A stretch of DNA of 64,000 nucleotides from DASWNP01 sp036399175 (lineage in GTDB: Bacteria; Acidobacteriota; Blastocatellia; Pyrinomonadales; Pyrinomonadaceae), in NCBI GenBank assembly GCA_036399175.1, contig DASWNP010000053.1, forward strand, positions 9,197-73,196, in the 5' to 3' direction. The notes below the pieces were generated by a model. The model did not search any database, was not told the DNA's origin, and worked only from the letters and a program-made list of their open reading frames with translations. Shown here piece after piece: positions 1 through 8,498 of the stretch. Made by a program: the position numbers and the translations under genes. Each line of letters opens with the position of its first letter. Within the stretch, counting starts at the first letter, position 1.

Positions 1-1308
1 TTGGAGATCTACCTCGAAGACTCCATCTGGGTACTGGTTACTTTCATTCAGCGTGACAGCAACGTACCTAGCAAGCATTGTTTTCCCCTGCCCCGGCGAC
101 CCATATAGAAGGAGTATGCGTCTATCTCGTAACAAGTCTATTGCATTATCTCTGTCGACATCCCGCCCAATCGGCGTTTGTGTCAGATAAACTCGCCGAT
201 GCATTGGGTATGGGTCAGTTGTTATGGCTGCACTTGCAGCATTAATTGAGGCGGCGCGGGTCATACGCGGTGGAGAGCTAGCAGCACCTCCGTGTCGCTC
301 TTTAAAGTGTTGCCACTCCTTCAACTCCCAGATTCCTTCTAAGTCAGTATGGCCAGGTATTGTCTGCGCCTTCCAAGTGCCGGTTCGCCTGTCATACTGC
401 CTAAGCCAGACTTGCCCTTCCCCATTGTCTAAGTTTAGGCGCACTAAGTTGTAACCATTGTCTCTATCTATACGGTCATAACAGGCAGCAGCAGCAATTC
501 TGACATGACCATTAGTTCTCTCATCTACCCAAATGTCATGCTGGTGCCCATGTAGAAAGAAGTTGAAGTTGCCTTCGAGGAGCGTAGACACTGAGGGGTC
601 TTCGTGCTCTGTATACCAGTTAACCGGATGATGCATGAGGACTATTGACAGATCGGCTTTCCTGAGATCGTGCCATGCCTTACTAAGTTGCCACCGACCG
701 CACAACCACAATTTACCCTTCTCTTTATCTCTGCCACTTGACCAAGCGGAATTGAAACCGGCTATATTGACTTTGCAACCTCCCACATCCCTGACATTGC
801 TATATACAAGGCGATCAGGATCCTCCAAAAGATGTTTATAGTTATATTTCTCTAGAAAGTTTCTATATTCGCTCAACCTGGAAGCAAAGCGGCTCCATTG
901 CGTTGCTTTCTTTTCGATAATCTCATTGACCTTATAAATATCCGTCTGCCGATCCAAATATTCAGTGTCGGAGTCTAATACGCTCAGTCGGTTAACATCA
1001 TGATTACCAGGTACTATAAATACGTTCTCCAGCGGAACACCGCTCCCACTGCCAAAAGATTGGCGCACAGAATTGAGAAAACCTTGCGCCAGTTCATACT
1101 GAGATGGCATAACCGGACTCTCTTTGTTTAAAGGTTGTCCGAAAGCTACATCACCTGTAAACACGAACAAGTCCGGATTCAGTCCGTAGGTCCTTTGCAT
1201 AACATCAAAATCATCTAATAGCGTATCGGTAACTTGCTGAACTTCCCAATTTGTAGGGTTGCCAGCGTGAAGATCCGATAGATGTAGCCACGTAACGATT
1301 CTGCTCAT
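1..1308 (-). CDS. Metallophosphoesterase-STAND (NB-ARC-like) ATPase fusion, partial (C-terminus beyond left edge)
   Basis: An uninterrupted reading frame runs from an ATG at 1308 to base 1, giving 436 codons with no stop, so the gene continues off the window. I translated it by hand. The N-terminal ~300 residues carry the calcineurin-like phosphoesterase motifs in order: SDLHAG near residue 10, FTGDVAF near 50, VPGNHDVNR near 100, a double-His HHP near 225 and LHGHQHD near 250. After a linker come PIGRDVDRDNAI and the P-loop GSPGQGKT near residue 405, the usual start of an NB-ARC/STAND module. A GAGGTC ribosome site precedes the ATG, and murE ends 27 bp upstream. STAND proteins with an N-terminal enzyme are often anti-phage sensors (known for the class); that role here is inferred. 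The sensor part is not visible. Confidence 0.85.
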   Translation of the reverse strand, partial: MSRIVTWLHLSDLHAGNPTNWEVQQVTDTLLDDFDVMQRTYGLNPDLFVFTGDVAFGQPLNKESPVMPSQYELAQGFLNSVRQSFGSGSGVPLENVFIVPGNHDVNRLSVLDSDTEYLDRQTDIYKVNEIIEKKATQWSRFASRLSEYRNFLEKYNYKHLLEDPDRLVYSNVRDVGGCKVNIAGFNSAWSSGRDKEKGKLWLCGRWQLSKAWHDLRKADLSIVLMHHPVNWYTEHEDPSVSTLLEGNFNFFLHGHQHDIWVDERTNGHVRIAAAACYDRIDRDNGYNLVRLNLDNGEGQVWLRQYDRRTGTWKAQTIPGHTDLEGIWELKEWQHFKERHGGAASSPPRMTRAASINAASAAITTDPYPMHRRVYLTQTPIGRDVDRDNAIDLLRDRRILLLYGSPGQGKTMLARYVAVTLNESNQYPDGVFEVDLQ

Positions 1309-1335
1309 ATAAGACCTCGGTAGAAGCAATTTTAG

Positions 1336-2793
1336 TTATCTAACGGCCATAAGACTCTCTTCCAGAACGACTTTATCTTCAAAAGGGATTTTTTGATTGC
1401 CGATGAACTGATACTTCTCATGGCCTCTCCCTGCCACAAGCACAATGTCGCCAGGACGAGCCATATTACAGGCTTTCTGTATTGCTTCTCTCCTATCAAC
1501 TATAATCAGTGCCTTATCTCCAATCACTACAGGAAAGTCTTGTTGCATGTCTTGAATGATCGCTAGCGGATCCTCTGAGCGAGGATTATCTGAGGTTAGA
1601 ATAACGACATCGCTATTTTCATAAGCGATCTTGCCCATTTCTGGTCGCTTTTCTTTGTCTTTGTCACCACCGCAGCCGACCACTGTTATTAGCCTTCCCC
1701 CTTCAGCTTTAACCTCATTGACACTCGCTAAGATCTTTTCCAAGCCATCTGGGGTATGAGCAAAATCCACTATCCCTGAAATGCCTTTGACCTCTGGGAC
1801 AAAATCGAATCTCCCTTCTACCGGATCTAATTCAGGAATTACCTCAAGAATTCTTGATCTATCACCCCCAAGTAACAAAGAGGCTGCATAAGCAGCTAGA
1901 ATATTGTAGGCATTGAATCTCCCTTTAAGTTTAGCTCTAACCACCGAACCATCTAAATTGAGAACCAGACCTGCTGCATTGGTTTCCATCACTTGGCATT
2001 TGAAATCAGATTGCGAGTTCAGGCTGTATGTCTTCTTGGACGCTTTCGTATCTTTTATAATGAGGTGTCCACGCTCATCGTCTATATTACTAAGAGCGAA
2101 GGCACCGCTACCGAGACCATCAAAAAACTGCTTCTTCGCGTCGAAGTAGGCCTCCATCGTTTTATGGTAATCAAGGTGGTCATGAGTAAGATTAGTAAAT
2201 ACGCCTCCTGAAAACACTAACCCTCCGACCCTATTTTGCACGATTGCATGTGAGGTAACTTCCATAAAGCAGTATGTACACCCTGCCTCAACCATCCCGT
2301 GCATTAATTCGTTTATTTGAATTGCATCAGGCGTAGTATGTGTAGAGGGAATGATATCTTCATTTATCTGATTCCGGATAGTAGATAGGAAGCCGACGTT
2401 ATACCCAAGAGCGCGAAATATTCTCGCAAGCAGCGTTACCGTAGTCGTTTTACCATTCGTTCCTGTTACCCCAACAAGTTTCATACGTTCGGAAGGCCGA
2501 TTGTAGAAGTTAGCTGCGATCTGCCCTAGTGCCTCACTGCTGCTAGCAACTCTGACGTAAGTTACGTTAGGGTGAATATGCTCCGGGAACTTCTCGCAAA
2601 CTATTGCGTGGGCTCCCTTTTCAATAGTCCCTTCGATGAAAATATGCCCATCAACCTGTGTACCAGGCACTGCTACATAGAGTCCTTCCTGCTCGACCTT
2701 TCTAGAATCAAAAGCCGGAGAACTAATAGATATATCGAGAGAGCCTTTAATCTCCAAAACATTTATACCTTGAAGCATCTCTTCTAGTGTCAT
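1336..2793 (-). CDS. murE: UDP-N-acetylmuramoyl-L-alanyl-D-glutamate--2,6-diaminopimelate ligase (MurE)
   Basis: Adds the third stem-peptide amino acid to UDP-MurNAc-L-Ala-D-Glu in the cytoplasm, using ATP. All Mur ligase landmarks are present in 485 residues, the normal length: P-loop GVTGTNGKTT (108-117), HTTPD (152-156), EVTSHA (178-183), the DHLDYH-to-DAKK segment holding the carbamylated-lysine region (205-221), DFAHTPD (343-349) and DNPR (402-405), the meso-DAP specificity signature. A TAGGAGTC ribosome site precedes the ATG. It lies alone, away from other cell-wall genes, in AT-richer DNA, and is followed 27 bp later by the phosphoesterase-STAND gene. That suggests co-transcription and possibly an imported or second copy. 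The family call is firm; a role beyond peptidoglycan synthesis would be speculation. Confidence 0.93.
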   Translation of the reverse strand: MTLEEMLQGINVLEIKGSLDISISSPAFDSRKVEQEGLYVAVPGTQVDGHIFIEGTIEKGAHAIVCEKFPEHIHPNVTYVRVASSSEALGQIAANFYNRPSERMKLVGVTGTNGKTTTVTLLARIFRALGYNVGFLSTIRNQINEDIIPSTHTTPDAIQINELMHGMVEAGCTYCFMEVTSHAIVQNRVGGLVFSGGVFTNLTHDHLDYHKTMEAYFDAKKQFFDGLGSGAFALSNIDDERGHLIIKDTKASKKTYSLNSQSDFKCQVMETNAAGLVLNLDGSVVRAKLKGRFNAYNILAAYAASLLLGGDRSRILEVIPELDPVEGRFDFVPEVKGISGIVDFAHTPDGLEKILASVNEVKAEGGRLITVVGCGGDKDKEKRPEMGKIAYENSDVVILTSDNPRSEDPLAIIQDMQQDFPVVIGDKALIIVDRREAIQKACNMARPGDIVLVAGRGHEKYQFIGNQKIPFEDKVVLEESLMAVR

Positions 2794-3505
2794 GATGGAC
2801 TCCTATTAATTTAGATGGGTAGCCGGAGGTTATTCTCCGGTTGCACTATTCATGAGAAGTCACCCCTCGAAAAGGGATTAGTTTCTTTTACGGTGTAGAG
2901 TGTTTGCGCGTGAGGCTGTGGGTAAAGAACTACGTGTTGAGTTTACTTATTCATTATGCTTTCGTTTACCCTCGCTGACTTTACTTGGAAGGATATACTT
3001 CTGTCTTCTTCGCTAGACAGCTAATGCGACATGCCAACACGTGCTAGGTTTAGCTAATTCCGGGCTCGAAATATAAAGTACAAAACTTTGATGCCGTAGA
3101 GTAGGAAGAATCGGATCTCATAGACTTGCTCAGCAGCAAGGATCCGTAGGTTAAACCATTGCTGAAGAAGACATGAGGGTTTTGTCTCTAGGCTGCGTCA
3201 TATACTTTGAATTGCACTCCAAAGATTAAGCGACGCTTCGCTGATGCCTTAATAGACTTAAAACCATTATTGCGCCTCTATGCTCATATCAACGTGAGTA
3301 TTTATACTATTTTCAATTACTACCCTGCAATCTTTATATTGGAGGGTATTCCCATAACCGTAAAACAATGTTATTATAATTTTTGGATGGTGACTTATGA
3401 AGCATGATTCATAAGTGGCAATCTTTGAATCAAGTAGCAGGGTCTCCCAACTCTACTTGAAGTAAAGCGGGATGATTCAAATCCCCCGAAACCGCGATAA
3501 GCGGA
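2794..3505. other. AT-rich gene-free stretch between murE and the polyketide cluster
   Basis: No reading frame here has convincing coding character. The longest, about 66 codons at 3207-3407, lacks a recognisable domain and a ribosome site. The only structure I see is a short inverted repeat, ACTTATGAA at 3393-3401 and its complement at 3408-3416. The murE promoter should lie at the left end. Confidence 0.5.
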
Positions 3506-3612
3506 ACAAATCAAATCCCTGCCCTGTGACAAATCAAATCCCTCTCAGGAATAAAGAACAAGGACACGACTGTCATCCCGGAATAAAGTTCTGTTCTCCG
3601 GAATAAAGTTCT
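3506..3612. repeat. Two pairs of 15-bp direct repeats, possible mobile-element end
   Basis: ACAAATCAAATCCCT occurs at 3506-3520 and 3529-3543 (23 bp apart). CCGGAATAAAGTTCT occurs at 3578-3592 and 3598-3612 (20 bp apart). Between them a related GGAATAAAG lies near 3548. Multiple short terminal repeats resemble the ends of some insertion sequences such as the IS21 group, but no transposase is present, so this is at most a relic. It sits exactly where composition changes from AT-rich to GC-rich. Confidence 0.5.
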
Positions 3613-3641
3613 TGGATGCTCATTAACTCATGTGGTGAATG

Positions 3642-4250
3642 TTAGCGTTTGGCGAGAGGAATAACCAGTTTGTGACCGGTGTGGGTCTGCGAAAATTTGA
3701 CCAGTTTGATATCTACCAGACCAGCCCTTTTTCCGGCGTCGTAAACGTCACTTTCCTTGATATGCTGTTTACCTTTGGGTGCGATTATCCAGATCGCGCC
3801 ATCTCTGTTCATGTAGTCTTGTAATCGGTCTATCTTACGGAGCGCTTGCTTGCTTTCAGTTCGCAGAAAAATAATATCGGCACCTTTCGTCAATCTACCT
3901 GTGAAAACATTCGAGGTTCGTTCTTTCAACTGCTGTAAAAAACTTTCATCCGAGACGCCGAGCAAGACGACTTTCGCGTCAGGTTTAACGCCCAGCTTGT
4001 CGAGCAAGCCCTTCGGGTTGAGAATCTTCGACAGCCACTTTTCCGCATGTGCGCCTAGTTCAAAGACAGCGGTTTGACCCTCGAAGTTGATCTTCAGCAG
4101 ACCTTCAGCCGTCTCGGCGGATTTCACATTCTTTAGAGGAATATCCAAGCGGTAGTCGCCGCGAAAGCGTAAGGCTTCGGTCTCAAGCATAGCCTTACCG
4201 CTTGAAGTCTTACCTTTGAATTTAACTTTACAATCAACTTGCTGTCCCAT
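3642..4250 (-). CDS. DUF3052-like conserved protein
   Basis: A 202-residue soluble protein without signal peptide or membrane segment. An N-terminal beta-rich part (about 1-70, with FEGQTAVFELG) is followed by an alpha/beta part (90-202) with alternating hydrophobic strands such as DAKVVLLGV and GAIWIIAPKG, which resembles the DUF3052 family. No function is established for the family and no catalytic motif is visible. The gene overlaps the upstream phosphopantetheinyl transferase by 17 bp and is the last gene of the long minus-strand run, so it is probably translated with it. Its GC content is lower than that of the rest of the cluster. Whether it takes part in the polyketide pathway is unknown. 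Confidence 0.6.
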   Translation of the reverse strand: MGQQVDCKVKFKGKTSSGKAMLETEALRFRGDYRLDIPLKNVKSAETAEGLLKINFEGQTAVFELGAHAEKWLSKILNPKGLLDKLGVKPDAKVVLLGVSDESFLQQLKERTSNVFTGRLTKGADIIFLRTESKQALRKIDRLQDYMNRDGAIWIIAPKGKQHIKESDVYDAGKRAGLVDIKLVKFSQTHTGHKLVIPLAKR

Positions 4251-4935
4251 CTTTCGTCCCTTTCAACGCAGTGCCGACATCATCGCTGAAACCGACCGAC
4301 ATAGCCAACCGCCCATAAGTACCGGCAGACAGCAGACAGCCGTTCATGTTGTGGATTCTCTCAGGAACTGCGAGCCACAAGCGACCCTCATGGCGCAGCA
4401 CTTTCATGTCGTGGACGTATCCGATGACGCCTTGCCCTGTTAGTTTGCCGTAAGCTTCCTTGAGCGTCCAATATAGGCGAGCCTCCTCGGCCCCTCCGAG
4501 TTGCGATAATTCAGCTTCGGTGAAAAAGCTGGCGGCGGGACGCACGCGTGAGCCTGCGGCTTCTATGTCCAACCCAACACGCCCTCTACCTGCCGGGACG
4601 AGCGCCTCGGCCCACCCGTGCGAATGACTGATTGATACCGAGTGACACAACCCGTCGTCATGTAAGCAGACGGGGCGACGGTCGTAGAGTGGGTAGACCT
4701 CTATCGCGCTTAGGTTCTTGGGTGGAAGTCCCAGAGCATTACGGTAGAGGGTCGCGCAGAGCTTTGCCGCGAGACGCCCGCCGATGAACTCCGTTCTTCT
4801 CTTGATGGTTACGCATCTGTCCCACAGTTGTCGCTCTCGATAGGCCAGTAGATCGTCCACAAAGCATGGATCGTCGGAGATGCGGCGGGCGACAAGCGAT
4901 AGCGCAACGACCGCGCAATATCCGAGAAGAGTCAC
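4234..4935 (-). CDS. 4'-phosphopantetheinyl transferase, Sfp superfamily
   Basis: Transfers the phosphopantetheine arm of CoA to a serine of a carrier protein, converting apo-ACP to holo-ACP. The 233-residue length fits the Sfp type. Visible motifs are SVSISHSHGWAEALV (99-113), the Mg-binding GLDIE (121-125) and WTLKEAYGKLTGQG (156-169), which contains the KEA..K signature. Translation most likely starts at the GTG at 4935, preceded by AAGGAAA. The gene begins 4 bp after the multicopper oxidase stop and overlaps the DUF3052 gene by 17 bp. Its obvious partner is the ACP at 17430-17714 of the same cluster, with modification at Ser38. Confidence 0.9.
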   Translation of the reverse strand: MTLLGYCAVVALSLVARRISDDPCFVDDLLAYRERQLWDRCVTIKRRTEFIGGRLAAKLCATLYRNALGLPPKNLSAIEVYPLYDRRPVCLHDDGLCHSVSISHSHGWAEALVPAGRGRVGLDIEAAGSRVRPAASFFTEAELSQLGGAEEARLYWTLKEAYGKLTGQGVIGYVHDMKVLRHEGRLWLAVPERIHNMNGCLLSAGTYGRLAMSVGFSDDVGTALKGTKDGTAS

Positions 4936-4939
4936 GGTG

Positions 4940-6121
4940 CTATTTCCTTAAATGTCTTAGCGCAGAGTGACGCCAAGTTGCTCTTAACTGCTCGACGCCC
5001 GGCCCCACCGGCCCCTCACCCTCGGCCGGAGAATCGAGCTTACCGACGAAGACGTGAGTCATCATGCCGCCCGGATAAATGCCGGCGTTGCTCTGATGCG
5101 CTGCGGCGTGACAGTGTAGAGGCCACTCACCGGGATTGTTTGCGACGAATACTATATCGACCCTTTCCCCCGGCCCCACGGCGACGGTGTCCATCTCAAG
5201 CGGCTCGGCCATCGGCGCGCCGTCTTTGTGCGTGACCAGAAAGCTGTGGCCGTGAAGATGCATGAAATGCGGCTGCGCGCCAGCGTTGATGAATCGCAGA
5301 CGAATCACTTCTCCGACTTCGGCTCTGACCGGCTCGGTTGCGGGGAACGAATGGCCGTTGATGGTGAAGAAGTCGGAGTCGTACATCTCACGCGGCCCGC
5401 CCAGTTGACCACCGCGCGCGAATCGGCTGTTCCATTCCTGTAGCAGCATCACGATGTCCTTATCCACTTCAGGCTCGGGCACGCGCGGCAGAATAATGAG
5501 CGCCCCGGCCATGCCTCGATTAAGGTGCTCGTTGGTGTTGAAGTGGCAGTGATAGAAATGCGTTCCGGCAGGCCGGGCGATGTACTCATATGTGAAACTC
5601 TCGCCGGGCTCAACGGGCTGCGCGGATTTGCCTGCGGCATTCGCGCCGTGATGCGCCGTACCGTGCGACGGCGGGACGCCGTCCATTCGCTGCGGTACGA
5701 AGAGTCCGTGCGAATGGATGGTGTGCGGGACGGAAGTTTCGTTGACGAGGCGGAGGCGAACCCAATCGCCCTCGCGCGCGATGAGAGTTGGAGCGGGGAT
5801 GCTCCCGCCGAATGCCCAGACTTTGTAAGGAGTGCCGTCGGCGAGCTTGTGTTCCTGCTCCGCCACCGTCAACACGTACTCCCAGATGGTGCGCCCCTGC
5901 TCTTGGTAAGGCCCCCGCTTTTTGAAAAGGCCGTCGGCAGAGCTTTTCGACGGCTGTGGCTGTGCCGGTCTGTGCCTGCCTTTGACCGCTGCTGAGGACT
6001 TGACCCTGTGAGAGACCGAGTGCTGACCGAGAGCCGACGCGCCGCCCAAACAGCCCGCTATCGAGAGCGCGCAGACTAAGGCCGCCGTCATCACCCGACC
6101 CGTGTCGTCTCGTCGTAACAC
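4940..6121 (-). CDS. Two-domain multicopper oxidase (laccase-like), exported
   Basis: Oxidises phenols or similar donors by single-electron steps and reduces O2 to water. It carries a signal peptide (VMTAALVCALSIAGC, about 10-24), in which IAGC could also be a lipobox. Four copper clusters are visible: HTIHSHG (133-139), HFYHCHFNTNEH (188-199), HFMHLHGHSF (285-294) and WPLHCHAAAH (333-342). At 393 residues it has two cupredoxin domains rather than the three of classical laccases, and both domains keep a Cys flanked by His. The start is probably the GTG at 6121, with GGAGGAGG 11 nt upstream; the ATG at 6091 is an alternative. Its place between the PPTase and the ketosynthase suggests oxidative coupling of the polyketide outside the cytoplasm (inference). 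Confidence 0.88.
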   Translation of the reverse strand: MLRRDDTGRVMTAALVCALSIAGCLGGASALGQHSVSHRVKSSAAVKGRHRPAQPQPSKSSADGLFKKRGPYQEQGRTIWEYVLTVAEQEHKLADGTPYKVWAFGGSIPAPTLIAREGDWVRLRLVNETSVPHTIHSHGLFVPQRMDGVPPSHGTAHHGANAAGKSAQPVEPGESFTYEYIARPAGTHFYHCHFNTNEHLNRGMAGALIILPRVPEPEVDKDIVMLLQEWNSRFARGGQLGGPREMYDSDFFTINGHSFPATEPVRAEVGEVIRLRFINAGAQPHFMHLHGHSFLVTHKDGAPMAEPLEMDTVAVGPGERVDIVFVANNPGEWPLHCHAAAHQSNAGIYPGGMMTHVFVGKLDSPAEGEGPVGPGVEQLRATWRHSALRHLRK

Positions 6122-6143
6122 GCTTCGCCGAACCTCCTCCGAT

Positions 6144-7400
6144 TTAAGTGGCTGCCGACATCACCATCGCCGAATGGATGCCGGAGAAGCCGCTGCTGAG
6201 CTTGACTATGTGCCGTAGGCTGGCGCGGCGTGCGTGATTCGCCACGTAGTCCAAGTCGCAGCCCTCGTCCGGACAATCGAGGTTGGTCGTCGGAAAGAGC
6301 TGTTGCTTATCGAGAGCGAGAGCGCAGGCCACCATCTCGATGGCGTTGGAGGCTCCGAGCGCGTGGCCGACCATCGACTTCAGTGAGTTGACGGTAATCT
6401 GAGCGGCGCGTGAGCCGAGCGCCGACTTGATGGCGTTCGTCTCGCAGAGATCGTTCTGCTTCGTCGAACTGCCGTGAGCGTTGATGTGGTCTACGTCGAG
6501 AGCGCCGATGCGCGCGTCCTTCAAGGCCAGACAGATACACTCGGCCAGCGCCGCGCCGTCGGCGGGCAAGTCCGTCATGTGATATGAATTGCTCAAGGAA
6601 GCGAAGCCGATTAACTCGGCATAGATGTGCGCGCCGCGCCGGAGGGCATGGCCGCGCTCCTCCAGCACCATGAAGGCCGCGCCCTCGCCGAGCACAAATC
6701 CATCACGCTCACGGTCGTATGGACGCGAAGCATGCTGCGGGTCGGAGTTGCGCCGTGTGAGCGCGCCGATCACGTCGAAGGCGGAGAAGACGACCGGCGT
6801 CAGCGGAGCTTCCGAGGAGCCGGTCAGGGCGATGTCGGAAGTTCCCATCCGAACAAGCTCGAAGCCTGTGGCGATGGCGTCCAGCCCCGCCGTGCAGCCG
6901 GTCGAGACGGTCAGCACCGGCCCTTCGCAACCGCAGACCGCCGCCAATTCATAAGCCATGCTGTGGAATGACATTTGGCGAGCCAGGTCTGAGGGAGCAC
7001 GCGCGGGATTAAGCCTCCCGCCTTCCTCCATTTGGAGAAAGCTGGCCTCCATCGCCGTCGTGCCGCCGACAGCGTTCCCCAGAACGACGCTGGCGCGACA
7101 CCCACGCACGTCCTCAAGTCCCGCGTCCTGCAACGCCAGCTTGAAGCCCAACTCGCCAAGCCGGAAGTGACGCCCGCCGGGAGCATCCGCGCCGTCGGGC
7201 GGCAGCAGCTCTTCCCGCACACTGGCGACGACGCGCGACTTCAGACACTCGACGGGGAAGCCGAATTGCAAATCGGTCAGAGCGCGCGTCCCGCTCTGCC
7301 CATCTATGATGGCTGCCCAAAAATCCTTGCGCCCAACGCCGACCGGCGTCACCGGCCCGACCCCAGTGATAACGACACGCCTCTGATCGTTGCATCTCAT
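6144..7400 (-). CDS. Beta-ketoacyl-ACP synthase, KS-alpha of a type II polyketide system
   Basis: Catalyses decarboxylative Claisen condensation on ACP-bound chains. The 418-residue FabF-like protein keeps the whole Cys-His-His set: STGCTAG with nucleophile Cys169, NAHGSSTKQND and SMVGHALGASN. Alone it could pass for FabF. However, the cluster also holds an ACP, a KS-beta lacking the catalytic residues, a phosphopantetheinyl transferase and two cyclase types, which favours a polyketide role. No malonyl transferase is present, as is usual for type II clusters that borrow FabD. The KS-alpha lies some 10 kb from its presumed KS-beta, whereas actinobacterial KS pairs are adjacent. A GGAGG site lies about 11 nt before the ATG. 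Confidence 0.85.
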   Translation of the reverse strand: MRCNDQRRVVITGVGPVTPVGVGRKDFWAAIIDGQSGTRALTDLQFGFPVECLKSRVVASVREELLPPDGADAPGGRHFRLGELGFKLALQDAGLEDVRGCRASVVLGNAVGGTTAMEASFLQMEEGGRLNPARAPSDLARQMSFHSMAYELAAVCGCEGPVLTVSTGCTAGLDAIATGFELVRMGTSDIALTGSSEAPLTPVVFSAFDVIGALTRRNSDPQHASRPYDRERDGFVLGEGAAFMVLEERGHALRRGAHIYAELIGFASLSNSYHMTDLPADGAALAECICLALKDARIGALDVDHINAHGSSTKQNDLCETNAIKSALGSRAAQITVNSLKSMVGHALGASNAIEMVACALALDKQQLFPTTNLDCPDEGCDLDYVANHARRASLRHIVKLSSGFSGIHSAMVMSAAT

Positions 7401-7404
7401 CGCT

Positions 7405-8487
7405 TCAACGGCCTCCCACAGTTCCCCCGCCGCTCAAGGAACGTAAGTATTCCACCAGCAGTTGAATGTCGGAATCTTTAATCACGGCTCCCCACGCCGG
7501 CATCATGGCCGACCTGCCGACGGCGTTGCCGCCGAGCTTAATCGCCGCGTAGAGCCGCTCGTCGGTCAGCATTCCCATCTCCTCCCGGGACGTGTGGTTG
7601 CGCGGCGAGACAAACATGAAGGGGGCGTTGATGCCCTTGCCGTTTCCCTGAACGCCGTGACACTGCGAGCAGTAAACCAGATAGAGCGTTCGCGCGCGGT
7701 CGTTCGACGGCGGAGCGCCGTCCGTGCTCGCCAGAGCGCGCGCCCCCTCAACCTTCGCGGCGAGCGGGCGCGTCTGCCCCTGCCTCTCTGCCGTTTGAAA
7801 CAGATACTCGACGATGGCTCCCATCTGCTCTTTACGCATGGACGGTTTGGGCATGAGACCCGGGCGCCAGTATGTCGGGTCGCTGATGAACGCTGTCGCC
7901 CAACGGCGGTCGAGACGTTCGGCGGCTGTATAGAGTTCGGGGGCGGATAGGCCGCCCAGTCCGGGGCGCGATTGGTGGCAGGCGCTGCATCCCAGAATCT
8001 TTTCAAAGTGAACCTGCGCGCGAACCTCCGTCACGACTTGAGCAGGTTCGCTCGCGTTCAACTCCTTCTTCAAAGATTCGAGGTAGGCGGCGACGGCTTC
8101 GGCCTCCACGTCTATGAGCGACGGGTGTTCCGGCAGAAGGGATTTATCCACCTGATCGCCGTCCGCAGCACTGACGACGTAGCGGTATGGGAGGTATCCG
8201 GCGGGGCGTATGCGATAAGGCGCGGCGAGCCATTTAGCCATCCATCCCGGTTTGAACTTGCTGCCGGAGTAGGCGAGCGTCGGGGCTTTGCTGCGCGCCA
8301 TCTCTATCGGGTCGGGTTGCTCCGTCGCTTGAAACGTGTGACACGCGGCACACTTAACGGCAGCAATTGCCCTCCCGTCGCTCGGCGGCGGCGGCTCTCG
8401 CCCTTCAAACGGGCGGGCGCTGACCGAGTAGAGCACGCAGGCCAAGCTCAGCAGCAACGCCAACTTCAGTGCCGGTCTCGTAGACAT
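7405..8487 (-). CDS. Tri-haem c-type cytochrome, exported
   Basis: A 360-residue secreted electron carrier with a signal peptide (residues 4-24, LALLLSLACVLYSVSA) and three CxxCH haem-attachment sites: CAACH (46-50), CSACH (167-171) and CSQCH (273-277). The spacing gives three cytochrome c domains; candidate Met ligands lie in MMPAWG near the C-terminus and LMPKPSM near 211. I chose the ATG at 8487 because it starts directly before the signal peptide and leaves 11 bp after the cyclase stop. A longer frame to 8607 would overlap that gene and add an arginine-rich tail. It could pass electrons to or from the cluster's copper proteins (inference). Confidence 0.88.
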   Translation of the reverse strand: MSTRPALKLALLLSLACVLYSVSARPFEGREPPPPSDGRAIAAVKCAACHTFQATEQPDPIEMARSKAPTLAYSGSKFKPGWMAKWLAAPYRIRPAGYLPYRYVVSAADGDQVDKSLLPEHPSLIDVEAEAVAAYLESLKKELNASEPAQVVTEVRAQVHFEKILGCSACHQSRPGLGGLSAPELYTAAERLDRRWATAFISDPTYWRPGLMPKPSMRKEQMGAIVEYLFQTAERQGQTRPLAAKVEGARALASTDGAPPSNDRARTLYLVYCSQCHGVQGNGKGINAPFMFVSPRNHTSREEMGMLTDERLYAAIKLGGNAVGRSAMMPAWGAVIKDSDIQLLVEYLRSLSGGGTVGGR

Positions 8488-8498
8488 GATAGTTATTC

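Noticed and set aside
3207..3407. A 66-codon plus frame in the AT-rich gap
   Set aside because: No ribosome site or domain; stop codons are frequent around it and the composition is like non-coding AT-rich DNA.
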